From Paeniglutamicibacter sulfureus (lineage in GTDB: Bacteria; Actinomycetota; Actinomycetes; Actinomycetales; Micrococcaceae): a stretch of DNA of 64,000 bases. Shown here in pieces: positions 32,274-42,899 of the stretch; the stretch's first letter is position 1; every line of letters starts with the position of its first letter. A program made the translations under genes and the position numbers. The stretch lies in assembly GCF_039535115.1 (NCBI RefSeq), contig NZ_BAAAWO010000001.1, positions 186,001 through 250,000 on the forward strand, read 5' to 3'. A model generated the notes under the pieces. It did no database searches. It was not told the DNA's origin and was given only the letters and a program-made list of their open reading frames with translations.

Positions 32274-32663
32274 GTGAAGGCCACCTGGTCGCAGCGACCG
32301 GAAGTCGCGGACGTCCGTGAGCCGGGCGAGCAGGGACCCACGGGCGTCCAGCCCCTGGCGTCCCTGGCCGAGCTTCCGGTACGCGGGCGCATCGCGCACC
32401 GCGGCTACGTCGAATCCATCACGATCCTTCCCCTGGCGCAGGCCCCGGCCTTCTCCGCGACGGTCGTTGACCACCCGGCGCCGCCCGGTGGCCGCCGAAG
32501 CGCGGTGCCGCACCTGCGGCTGGTGTTCCTGGGCCAGCGCCGGGTACCGGGACTCGTGGCAGGCTCCCGGATCAAATACGAAGGCATGGTTGCACCGCTT
32601 GATTCGGTGCCCACGGTCTTCAACCCCCGCTACGAGATCCTGCCCGAGCGCAGCTCCCGCTAG
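32274..32663 (+). CDS. OB-fold nucleic acid-binding protein
   Basis: A short (about 129-residue) OB-fold protein between the DUF3710 and DUF3159 genes, a position kept in actinobacteria. The strands RGRIAHRGYVESITILP, HLRLVFLGQRRVPGLVAGSR and the end YEIL form the likely barrel. The start is taken as GTG at 32274, with AAGGAC about 7 nt upstream; a TTG at 32256 is the alternative. DNA or RNA binding is inferred from the fold only. Confidence 0.75.
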   Translation: MKATWSQRPEVADVREPGEQGPTGVQPLASLAELPVRGRIAHRGYVESITILPLAQAPAFSATVVDHPAPPGGRRSAVPHLRLVFLGQRRVPGLVAGSRIKYEGMVAPLDSVPTVFNPRYEILPERSSR

Positions 32664-32718
32664 CGGTGCGCACCGCCCCCCATTCACCCTCGAGTCTTCC
32701 CAAGGACAACGGACCGCC

Positions 32719-33444
32719 ATGAGCGAGCACAACGAACAGCAGCCCCAGCCCGAGGACGATGCGCCCGGTGCCGAGGACATGGCCCGGCGAATCGGCGCCA
32801 ATTCCGGCATCGAACGCCGCGAGGACGGGCAGATCGACGTGCTCAAGACCATTGGCGGGGTGCGCGGACTCGTCGAGTCGTTGCTGCCGGGCCTGGTTTT
32901 CCTGGTCATCTTCACCCTGTGGCAGCAGCTGAACACCGCGCTGATTGCCTCGGTGACAGTGGCCCTGGTGTTCACCGTGGTGCGCCTGGTGCGCCGCGGC
33001 TCCCTCACCCAGGCGCTGACCGGCCTGGCGGGCGTGGCCATCTGCGCCATCTTCTCCAGGGTGACCGGGGAGGCCAAGGACTACTACGTCCCCGGCTTCT
33101 ACACGAACCTCGCCTACGGGGCGGCGTTGGTCATTTCGATCATGGTCCGCTGGCCCCTGATGGGCGTGATCTTCGGATTCATCCGCTCGGAACAAACGCA
33201 TTGGCGGGAAAACAAGCTGCGCGCCAGGCAATACGCCTGGGCGACCTGGATCGTGGTGGCGGTATTTGCCGCGCGTTTGGTCGTCCAATTCCCGCTGTAC
33301 CTGGCCGACAACGTCCCGGCCCTGGGCGCGGCGCGCCTGGCCATGGGCGTGCCGCTCTATGCTGCGGCGCTGTGGGTTGCCTGGATGATCTCGCGGCCGC
33401 AGAAGGCGCCGGCCGGCCAACCGACACCGGACACCATCGCCTAG
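32719..33444 (+). CDS. DUF3159 family membrane protein
   Basis: A 241-residue membrane protein with an acidic, disordered N-terminus (about 1-45) and six hydrophobic segments. GGVRGLVESLLPGLVFLVIF and SRVTGEAKDYYVPGF are the conserved parts. It fits the actinobacterial DUF3159 family. Function is unknown. ATG at 32719 follows AAGGACAACGGA. Last gene of the dut operon; a hairpin follows before the converging ceoC. Confidence 0.88.
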   Translation: MSEHNEQQPQPEDDAPGAEDMARRIGANSGIERREDGQIDVLKTIGGVRGLVESLLPGLVFLVIFTLWQQLNTALIASVTVALVFTVVRLVRRGSLTQALTGLAGVAICAIFSRVTGEAKDYYVPGFYTNLAYGAALVISIMVRWPLMGVIFGFIRSEQTHWRENKLRARQYAWATWIVVAVFAARLVVQFPLYLADNVPALGAARLAMGVPLYAAALWVAWMISRPQKAPAGQPTPDTIA

Positions 33445-33500
33445 CCTGGCGGGCCCCGGCTACGCGATTCGCACGCAGTCCAGTGCATCTGGCGTCCATG

Positions 33501-33525
33501 CCGGGACGGCGCTGGGCCGTCCCGG
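33501..33525. terminator. Convergent terminator between the DUF3159 gene and ceoC
   Basis: Perfect 10-bp arms CCGGGACGGC (33501-33510) and GCCGTCCCGG (33516-33525) with a 5-nt loop, no T-run. Confidence 0.6.
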
Positions 33526-33560
33526 GGAGTGGACCGCGGTTGGCGGGGTTCGCGCCGAGG

Positions 33561-34229
33561 CTATTGCTCGCCGGTGGTGCGCAGCACGGTGCGCAACTCG
33601 TCCTCAGCCACGATCGTGGTCACGAAGAACAACTCGTCCCCGCCCTCGATGACATCATCCTGGCTGGGCGCCAGCGGGATGTCATCGCGAAGGATCGCCA
33701 CCACCGTGGCCTCATTGGGCCACGCCACCGAGCCCAGGGTGCGCCCGATCAGCGCCGAATCGTGCGGGACGGTGAACTCCACCATCGACACCACGCCCGA
33801 TTGCAGGGTCATCAGGCGCACCAGGTCGCCGATCTCCACCGCCTCCTCGACCAGGGCCGTCATCAGCCGCGGGGTGCTCACCGCGACGTCGACGCCCCAG
33901 GCGTCGTCGAACATCCAGTCGTTCTTCGGGTTGTTCACCCGGCCGACGGTGCGTCCGACGCCGAATTCGCTCTTGGCCAGCAGCGATACGACCAGGTTCA
34001 CCTTGTCGTCTCCCGTGGCCGAGACAACCACGTCGACTTCCTCGAGCTTGGCTTCCTTGAGCACAGAGAGTTCGCAGGCGTCGCCGAAGAGCCAGCGGGC
34101 GCCCTGCACCCCGGCCCGCGAAACCACCTCGGGCTTCTCGTCGATGAGCAGCACCTCGTGCCCGTGGCTGATCAATTCCTTGGCAATGGAGCTGCCCACG
34201 GACCCTGCTCCGGCAATCATGACCTTCAT
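33561..34229 (-). CDS. ceoC: TrkA family RCK potassium-channel/transport regulator (CeoC-like)
   Basis: A 222-residue cytosolic protein: RCK-N Rossmann domain (about 1-130; MKVMIAGAGSVGSSIAKEL, and the acidic LLIDE after strand 2) and a C-terminal RCK-C domain (about 140-220). Such proteins gate potassium transporters in response to NAD(H), ATP or c-di-AMP. The start overlaps the stop of the upstream TrkA gene (TAATG), so the two are translated together, like ceoBC of mycobacteria. A KimA-like transporter gene lies divergently next to them. Confidence 0.9.
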   Translation of the reverse strand: MKVMIAGAGSVGSSIAKELISHGHEVLLIDEKPEVVSRAGVQGARWLFGDACELSVLKEAKLEEVDVVVSATGDDKVNLVVSLLAKSEFGVGRTVGRVNNPKNDWMFDDAWGVDVAVSTPRLMTALVEEAVEIGDLVRLMTLQSGVVSMVEFTVPHDSALIGRTLGSVAWPNEATVVAILRDDIPLAPSQDDVIEGGDELFFVTTIVAEDELRTVLRTTGEQ

Positions 34230-34912
34230 TACGTGTTTTGCTCCGTGATTGGTTTGGGGGCGACCGAGAGGACCTTCTCGATGTCCTTGTCGGCGTTGAC
34301 GGGCATCATCGCGTGCACGATGTCGCCCTGCTGCAGCCGCATGCCGGGAACCGGCAGCACGCCCTCGCCAAAGCGCGAGAGATAGGCGATGCGGATCGGG
34401 GCGGCCGCCTCGAGCTCCTCGAGCCCGTAGCCGTACCAGCCCTCGTGGATGTTCACCTCGCCGAGGATCAACCGGCCGGAGGCCTCGCGGAAGTCGCCGT
34501 GAAGCGAATGTTCGGGCAGGATCCGGCGCAAGACCTGGTCAGAGCTCCAGCGCACCGCAGCCACCGTGGGGATGCCAAGGCGCTGGTAGATCTCCGCCCG
34601 CCCCGGGTCGTAGATGCGGGCCACCACGTGCGGGACGTGATAGGTCTCGCGGGCCACCCGGGTGGCCAGGATATTGGAGTTGTCGCCGCTGGAGACCGCG
34701 GCAAAGGCGTAGGCCTCCGCGATCTTCGCCCGTTCCAGGGTTTCGCGGTCGAATCCGACGCCGGAGACCTTGAGTCCGGAGAAGCTGCGGCGCAGGCGGC
34801 GGAATGCGCGATCGTCCTGGTCGATGATCGCCACCGAGTGCCCGGCGTCGTCGAGCGTGTGGGCCAGGGTCACGCCCACCCGTCCGCAACCCATGATGAC
34901 GAAGTGCGCCAT
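34229..34912 (-). CDS. ceoB: TrkA family RCK potassium regulator (CeoB-like)
   Basis: A 227-residue RCK protein and first gene of the pair. The Rossmann loop is HFVIMGCGRVGVTLAHTL, with IIDQDD following, as expected for a nucleotide-binding RCK-N domain (about 1-130). RCK-C follows (about 145-222). It overlaps ceoC by one base. It is divergent from the KimA-like gene by 159 bp, which should contain both promoters. No membrane TrkH/KtrB-type subunit is in the window, so the partner transporter is a question. Confidence 0.9.
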   Translation of the reverse strand: MAHFVIMGCGRVGVTLAHTLDDAGHSVAIIDQDDRAFRRLRRSFSGLKVSGVGFDRETLERAKIAEAYAFAAVSSGDNSNILATRVARETYHVPHVVARIYDPGRAEIYQRLGIPTVAAVRWSSDQVLRRILPEHSLHGDFREASGRLILGEVNIHEGWYGYGLEELEAAAPIRIAYLSRFGEGVLPVPGMRLQQGDIVHAMMPVNADKDIEKVLSVAPKPITEQNT

Positions 34913-35071
34913 GATCCATCCTTCTTGTTCCCGCCGAGGTGCCTGCGGTCCTCCGTGGCACGGTTCATTCCCCAGTGTTTCACGGTTAGGGCCCCCGATG
35001 CGGGATTCTTCACGTCGCCCGCGACGGTGTGGTGTATGACAGGTGCGGGCAAAGGGGGCTAGCTTTGGATC

Positions 35072-37120
35072 GTGCTTTCATTCCTTGACGCGTTGAAACG
35101 GATCCTGGTGGGGCGCCCCTTCAGGACCGAGCGCCTGAAGGAGGCCCCGCTGCGCAAGCGCCTTGCGCTGCCCATCTTTTCGGCCTCTGCTCTCTCCTCA
35201 ATTGCCTATGCACCTGACGAGGTGATCCTCACCCTCGCGCTGGCGGGGCTGGGAGCCATGGCTTTCTCGCCCTCGGTGGGTCTTGCCGTCATGGTCGTGA
35301 TGCTTGTCATCATCGCCTCCTACCGCCAGTCCGTGAAGGCCTACCCCTCGGGCGGCGGCGACTACGAGATCGCCTCGGTGAACCTGGGCCCACGGGCCGG
35401 GACCACGGTGGCAGCTGCCCTCCTGGTCGACTTCGTGCTCACCGTGGCGGTGTCCATTTCCTCCGCCTCGCACTACGTCATCGCCGCATTCCCGGCGTTG
35501 GACGGAAGCCAGGCATGGTTCGCCACCGCCGGGGTCGTGGTGCTGACGGTGCTGAACCTGCGCGGGCGGGGCCGGTCCAAGATGGGCACCGCTGCACCCG
35601 TCTACTTGTTCATCGGCGTGGTCCTCGTGATGCTCGCAGCCGGCGGGATCCTTGCTGCCACCGGCACGCTGGGGACCGCCCCCAGTGCCGGCTTCGAGGT
35701 GGTTCCCGACCCCGACTATCCGCACGGGCTCACCGGCCTGGCCGGGGTGCTGCTGGTGCTGCGCGCGTTCTCCACGGGATCCGCCGCGCTCACCGGGGTC
35801 GAGGTCCCGATCTCCAACGTCCACAAGCTTGCGGCCCCCAAGGCCCGCAATTCGGCTGCGGTGTTGCTGCTGCTGGGCCTATTCGCCGGCGCATTGACCC
35901 TGGGGACCATGTACCTGGCGCGGGCAGTGCAGGTCCGCGTGGTGGAGGATCCCGCCACCGGCCTGCGCCTGGACGGCGGTCCGATCCCTGCCGACTACAT
36001 CCAGCATCCGGTCCTCGGCCAAGTGGCGGAGGCCATCTTCGGCGGCGCGTCCATCGGCTTCTACCTGGTGCTGGCGGTGACGGTTGCGGTGCTGCTGATA
36101 GCCGCGCACACGGCCTTCAATTCCTTCCCCAACCTGGCCTCGCACCTGGCCACCGACGGCTACCTGCCGCGCCAGCTGCGCACCCGCGGGGACAGGCTCG
36201 GCTTCTCCAACGGCATCCTGGCCCTGGCCATCGCCGCCATCGCGTTGATCTGGGTGTTCGACGCCCACGTTCCGACCTTGATCCAGCTCTACGTGGTGGG
36301 CGTCTTCGTGTCCTTCACGCTGAGCCAGCTCGGCATGATCCGGCACTGGGGCCGCGAACTGGCCCAGACCCCGGACAAGCGCGTGCGCGCCCGCATCCAC
36401 CGCTCCAGGCTGCTGAACCTCGCGGGCTTCGCGCTCACCGCCGCTGTGCTGCTCATCGTGCTGGGCACCCGGCTGGTTCACGGCGCCTGGCTGGCGGTGC
36501 TGGGCATCGCCGTGCTGTTCGCGATGATGGATTCGCTGCACCGCCACTACGTGCAGGTGGACAGGGAACTTGCCATTGGCGAGGACGAATCGGCCACCGC
36601 CCTGCCTGCCCGCGTGCACGCACTGGTGCTGGTCTCCACGCTGCGCAAGCCGGTGCTGCGTGCGGTGGCCTTCGCCCGCGCCGCGCGTCCCTCGAAACTC
36701 GATGCCATCGTGGTGGACGCCGACTCGGAGCGCACCGAGGCGACGCTGGCCCGGTGGGAGGCCCTGGGCATCCCGGTGCCGATCACGGTGCTTGCCTCCC
36801 CGTACCGGGAAATCGCCCCGCCACTGATTGAGCACATCCGCTCGATCAAGCGCGATTCACCGCGCGACCTGATCGTCGTCTACATCCCCGAATACGTGGT
36901 GGGCCGCTGGTGGGAGCAACTGGTGCACAACCAGACCGCCATGCGCATCAAGAACCGCCTGCATTACGAGCCCGGGGTCGTGGTGGCCTCGGTGCCGTGG
37001 CGCCTGGCCTCCTCCGACGCCTCCATGGACCTGGGCCCCACCGAGGAAGCCTCGGCAGGCGCCAAGCCCATGCCGCATCCAGCGGCACCCCAGATCTCCA
37101 ATCCGAAAGACAAGCCATGA
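35072..37120 (+). CDS. KimA-like potassium transporter (APC/KUP-type permease)
   Basis: A 682-residue membrane protein with about twelve helices (residues 30-480) and a soluble C-terminal alpha/beta domain (about 500-650). The start (VGRPFRTERLKEAPLRKRL, SALSSIAYAPDEVIL) and SYRQSVKAYPSGGGDYEIA closely resemble Bacillus subtilis KimA, a proton-coupled potassium importer controlled by c-di-AMP, as I recall it. General annotation would be APC family permease. Divergent neighbours ceoB/ceoC are RCK potassium regulators, supporting potassium as substrate. GTG at 35072 is the start. The stop overlaps the next gene by ATGA. Transport specificity is inferred. Confidence 0.85.
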   Translation: MLSFLDALKRILVGRPFRTERLKEAPLRKRLALPIFSASALSSIAYAPDEVILTLALAGLGAMAFSPSVGLAVMVVMLVIIASYRQSVKAYPSGGGDYEIASVNLGPRAGTTVAAALLVDFVLTVAVSISSASHYVIAAFPALDGSQAWFATAGVVVLTVLNLRGRGRSKMGTAAPVYLFIGVVLVMLAAGGILAATGTLGTAPSAGFEVVPDPDYPHGLTGLAGVLLVLRAFSTGSAALTGVEVPISNVHKLAAPKARNSAAVLLLLGLFAGALTLGTMYLARAVQVRVVEDPATGLRLDGGPIPADYIQHPVLGQVAEAIFGGASIGFYLVLAVTVAVLLIAAHTAFNSFPNLASHLATDGYLPRQLRTRGDRLGFSNGILALAIAAIALIWVFDAHVPTLIQLYVVGVFVSFTLSQLGMIRHWGRELAQTPDKRVRARIHRSRLLNLAGFALTAAVLLIVLGTRLVHGAWLAVLGIAVLFAMMDSLHRHYVQVDRELAIGEDESATALPARVHALVLVSTLRKPVLRAVAFARAARPSKLDAIVVDADSERTEATLARWEALGIPVPITVLASPYREIAPPLIEHIRSIKRDSPRDLIVVYIPEYVVGRWWEQLVHNQTAMRIKNRLHYEPGVVVASVPWRLASSDASMDLGPTEEASAGAKPMPHPAAPQISNPKDKP

Positions 37121-38469
37121 GCACGCACGAAAACATCCTGAAGGTGCGCCTCGACGCACCGGCCCACGGCGGCCACACCGTCGCCCGCCACGAGGGCCGG
37201 GTGATCTTCGTGCGCCACGGCATTCCCGGCGAACTGGTTTCGGTCGCCGTGCGCGATGACGGCGAAAAGGCCCGCTTCTGGCGCGGCGACGTCGTCGAGG
37301 TCCACGAGGCCTCCGCGGACCGGGTCCCGCATTTCTGGACCCAAGCCGACTCCCTGCACGCGGCCCCGCGCGGCGTCCTGCCGGTGGGCGGCGCGGAATT
37401 CGGGCATATCGCACTGGACGCCCAGCGCGAGATCAAGGGCCAGATCTTCGTCGAGCAGATGCAGCGCCTGGGCGGCATCGACGCCGCCGAGCACGGCTTC
37501 ACTTCGGTGCGCGCCCCCGAGGGCGAATCGGCTGACGGATTGGGCTGGCGCACGCGCACCGCCTTCGCGGTGGACGCCAAGGGTCGCCTGGCCATGAGTC
37601 CCTTCCGCTCCAACGACCTGGTTCCCGTCAAGGAAATGCCGCTGGCACACCCGAAGATCAACGAGCTGGCGCTCTGGGATCTGCCTCTGGCGGGCATCAG
37701 CCGCATCGAGGTTGCCGTCGGATCCGGCGACGATGGAGGGGTGCTGGTGCTCTTCATCGAGGACGGAACGGTAGCCGGAGCCGCGGGCCGCGCGGCCAAG
37801 CGCCTGCCCGAGGGAACCAGTGCAGCGGCACTGACCCAGGTCGGAGGATCGGCCGCCGACGGGCGCGGTGCCCTGCAGCGCTTGCGCGGGCGGACGTGGC
37901 TTTCCGAATCGGTGGCGGGACACGACTACCGCATCACCGGCGAAGGTTTCTGGCAGATCCACCGTCTGGCCCCTGCCACCCTGGTGGAGCGCGTGATGAG
38001 CCAGTTGGCGCCAGGCTACGGGACGCGCATCGCGGACCTTTACGCCGGGGCAGGTCTCTTTAGCGCACCGCTGGCCAAGGCCGTGGGCGACGACGGCATG
38101 CTGCTGTCCATTGAGGGCGCCCCGGGAACCAGCAAGGATGCCCTGAAGAACCTGCGTGAATTCCCCCAGGCGATCATTTCCCAGGGGCGGGTTGAAAAGA
38201 CCTTGTCCAGGGAATTGAATACGCGCAAGGCCAAGCTGGATTCGATTGTGCTTGATCCGCCGCGCACCGGTGCCGGCAAGACCGCCGTTTCCGCGATGGT
38301 GCGTTCGGGTGCCAAGAAGATCTCCTATGTTTCGTGCGATCCTGCATCATTTGCCCGTGACACTGCAGATCTCATGGCCTCGGGGTTCCGCCTGGAAGAG
38401 GTTGATGTCATTGACCTTTATCCGCACACTCACCACATGGAAACCGTGGGACTGTTTGTCCGCCACTAG
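37117..38469 (+). CDS. TrmA/RumA-family RNA (uracil-5) methyltransferase
   Basis: A 450-residue SAM-dependent RNA methyltransferase. An N-terminal TRAM-like OB domain (about 1-60) is followed by a central domain and the catalytic domain: SAM loop DLYAGAGLFSAPLA, LDPPRTGAG, and the nucleophile Cys in SYVSCDPASFARD near residue 410. The family methylates C5 of uridine in tRNA or rRNA; which RNA cannot be told. ATG at 37117 overlaps the stop of the permease gene by four bases, so translation is coupled. The next gene, acnA, is separated by a hairpin and its own leader. Confidence 0.88.
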   Translation: MSTHENILKVRLDAPAHGGHTVARHEGRVIFVRHGIPGELVSVAVRDDGEKARFWRGDVVEVHEASADRVPHFWTQADSLHAAPRGVLPVGGAEFGHIALDAQREIKGQIFVEQMQRLGGIDAAEHGFTSVRAPEGESADGLGWRTRTAFAVDAKGRLAMSPFRSNDLVPVKEMPLAHPKINELALWDLPLAGISRIEVAVGSGDDGGVLVLFIEDGTVAGAAGRAAKRLPEGTSAAALTQVGGSAADGRGALQRLRGRTWLSESVAGHDYRITGEGFWQIHRLAPATLVERVMSQLAPGYGTRIADLYAGAGLFSAPLAKAVGDDGMLLSIEGAPGTSKDALKNLREFPQAIISQGRVEKTLSRELNTRKAKLDSIVLDPPRTGAGKTAVSAMVRSGAKKISYVSCDPASFARDTADLMASGFRLEEVDVIDLYPHTHHMETVGLFVRH

Positions 38470-38487
38470 GCGATGATATGACTCCGT

Positions 38488-38519
38488 CCGGCCCGAAAAT
38501 GTCGGGTTGGCGGGGTTTT
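38488..38519 (+). terminator. Possible terminator after the RNA methyltransferase gene
   Basis: Arms CCGGCCCGA (38488-38496) and TCGGGTTGG (38502-38510) with two G-T pairs and a 5-nt loop, followed by CGGGGTTTT. Confidence 0.5.
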
Positions 38520-38576
38520 AAGGGTGGCGGGGGATAGACTGCTTATAGCTCTGCCGCTAGTAAAACACAGGCAAAC

Positions 38577-38598
38577 CCAGTTAGGATCGCCTAACTGG
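38577..38598. promoter_or_regulatory. Operator-like inverted repeat before acnA
   Basis: Perfect 9-bp arms CCAGTTAGG (38577-38585) and CCTAACTGG (38590-38598), with spacer ATCG. It lies 52 bp upstream of the acnA start. The TTAGG/CCTAA half-sites recall iron-regulator (DtxR/IdeR) boxes, but the spacing is shorter than in those boxes, so the protein that binds is unknown. Confidence 0.6.
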
Positions 38599-38649
38599 AT
38601 TTCCTTGTGGGCGTGCAACGAAGATGTAATTCCGGCGAGAGGAGTCCCC

Positions 38650-41355
<2,706 letters not shown>

Positions 41356-41380
41356 TCTAGTTAGCGAAGATCCACGCTCG

Positions 41381-41424
41381 CAAGGGCGGGCCGATCCGGA
41401 GAAATCCGGGTCGGCCCGCCCTTG
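41381..41424 (+). terminator. Terminator after acnA
   Basis: Arms CAAGGGCGGGCCGATCCGG (41381-41399) and its near-complement ending at 41424 (CCGGGTCGGCCCGCCCTTG) with an AGAAAT-type loop; it starts 26 bp after the acnA stop. A second, shorter palindrome GGCGTTAACGCC follows at 41426-41437. Confidence 0.8.
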
Positions 41425-41688
41425 TGGCGTTAACGCCGGGGGGGTTGGCTTGTCGAAACGTACGCCCGGGGATGCGGCCGATGGAAGAATTCATCCGGCT
41501 CGGCTTCTGTGCGGGAGCCCGCGCCCTGCAGGGAATCCCTGGGGCTGACTCACGTATGAAAGCGATACAGAATTCCTCTGTATCGGGACACCGCGAAGAG
41601 CTGCTGTGGCATATCCATGGCAACCAATCTGGTTTTGGGCTTTACTGGTTCTACACCCATTGTTGCCATTGGAACGAGGTCGAAAATC
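41425..41688. other. Spacer before the small membrane protein gene
   Basis: With the terminator, the gap from acnA to the next gene is about 330 bp. It holds the 12-bp palindrome at 41426-41437 and otherwise no gene or structure that I can support. Confidence 0.4.
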
Positions 41689-42159
41689 ATGGATTCAGGC
41701 CAGCTGGTGTGGACCATCGTCATAATCGTTGTCGTACTGGTCGTCATTGGACTAGTACTTTTCTTTGGCCAACGACGCAAGAAGGAGAAGGACCACGAGC
41801 GGGCGGAAACCCTCCGCCAGTCGGCGGCCGACGAGCAGCTCAATGCACGGGAGAGCGAAGCCAAGTCTGCCAGGGCGGCAGCGGACGCCAAGCAAGCCCA
41901 GGTTGACGCCGACCGCCTCCAGGAAGAAGCCCGCAACCAGAATGCCGAAGCCCAGTCGGCACGGGCCAGTGCACAGGAGCAGGCCAACAAGGCCAATGCG
42001 CTTGACCCTAACGCCGAAACCAGGGGTACCCGGGATGGCGATGCGTCCGAGGCCGGACGGGACCCGCTCAGGGATCCCGATCAGCCGACGCAGTCAAATC
42101 CCTCCGGGGGAACCGAAAACGGTGGGCGCCATCGGGACGAGGGTGTCACCGGGCACTGA
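41689..42159 (+). CDS. Small membrane protein with coiled-coil and charged tail
   Basis: A 156-residue protein not recognised as a named family. It has one transmembrane helix (residues 6-26, TIVIIVVVLVVIGLVLFF), then QRRKKEK as a positive-inside stop, so the tail should be cytosolic. Residues 40-105 are Ala/Glu/Gln/Lys heptad-like (coiled coil), and the end is Pro/Gly/Asp-rich and disordered. ATG at 41689 has GAGGT upstream; the in-frame start at 41617 has none. It could be a scaffold or stress protein; no function is claimed. Confidence 0.6.
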   Translation: MDSGQLVWTIVIIVVVLVVIGLVLFFGQRRKKEKDHERAETLRQSAADEQLNARESEAKSARAAADAKQAQVDADRLQEEARNQNAEAQSARASAQEQANKANALDPNAETRGTRDGDASEAGRDPLRDPDQPTQSNPSGGTENGGRHRDEGVTGH

Positions 42160-42266
42160 CACGTCATCCGGCTCCGCCCTGCATCCATGACATGACGTTG
42201 GTCTGTGACACAGCGTGCAGGCGGGAACACCGATGCGGCGCCGGCGGTCATCCGGGTTCCAGGGGA

Positions 42267-42695
42267 CTAACCGGAAGTCGTTCCGAGATCATCGTTCAAC
42301 ATCGCAACCCGGGCTGCGATGTCATCACGCAGGAATTCCATGCGCTCGCGCTCGGTGCCCAGCTCCGCCGGCGCTTCGGCGGGAACCCAGCGTTCCATCG
42401 CGACCCCCTCAAGGTCGGGGACCTGTGCCTCGCCCACGATGACGACCCGGTCCGCGGCACGCAGCACTTCCTCGGTCAATGCGGTCGGTACCTCTGCGCG
42501 CATGTCGGCGCCGACTTCTTCCACCACGGAGGCGGCCAGTTCATTGATGTGGTGGGCCGGAATGAGTCCGGCGGATTTCACCGCAACGGAATCTCCTGCG
42601 GCCTGGCGCAGTAGCGCCGCGGCAATTTGCGACTTCCCGCCATTGGTGTTGCAAACGAAGAGTACCGAGGGGGTCTGGGGGCTCGAAGTGCTCAT
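42267..42695 (-). CDS. ArsC-like low-molecular-weight phosphatase-fold protein
   Basis: A 142-residue protein of the low-molecular-weight tyrosine phosphatase fold. The phosphate loop is FVCNTNGGKSQIAAALLR: Cys followed six positions later by Lys, not the usual Arg of CX5R. The same GGKS loop and an ERW..E..RM..RD..R tail occur, as I recall, in corynebacterial arsenate-mycothiol transferase ArsC1. An arsenate/mycothiol role is thus plausible. No arsenic resistance genes (arsB, acr3, arsR) are nearby. It is divergent from dxs. Confidence 0.75.
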   Translation of the reverse strand: MSTSSPQTPSVLFVCNTNGGKSQIAAALLRQAAGDSVAVKSAGLIPAHHINELAASVVEEVGADMRAEVPTALTEEVLRAADRVVIVGEAQVPDLEGVAMERWVPAEAPAELGTERERMEFLRDDIAARVAMLNDDLGTTSG

Positions 42696-42899
42696 GGGGC
42701 TGTGGATCCTAGGGCTTGGCGGGGGATGATCAAGGGCAGGGTTTGCCCGCAACTTGATCCTACGCAAGGGTGGCTTCCTCGATCCAGCGCCCGCTGAAGG
42801 TGGGGCGGGACACTGTGGCGTGCACCGCCATGGTGCCCGGCGGCAAGGGACGAGCGGTAAGATTGAACGGGTATTTGCCACTGCGAAAGGACTGCCTCC

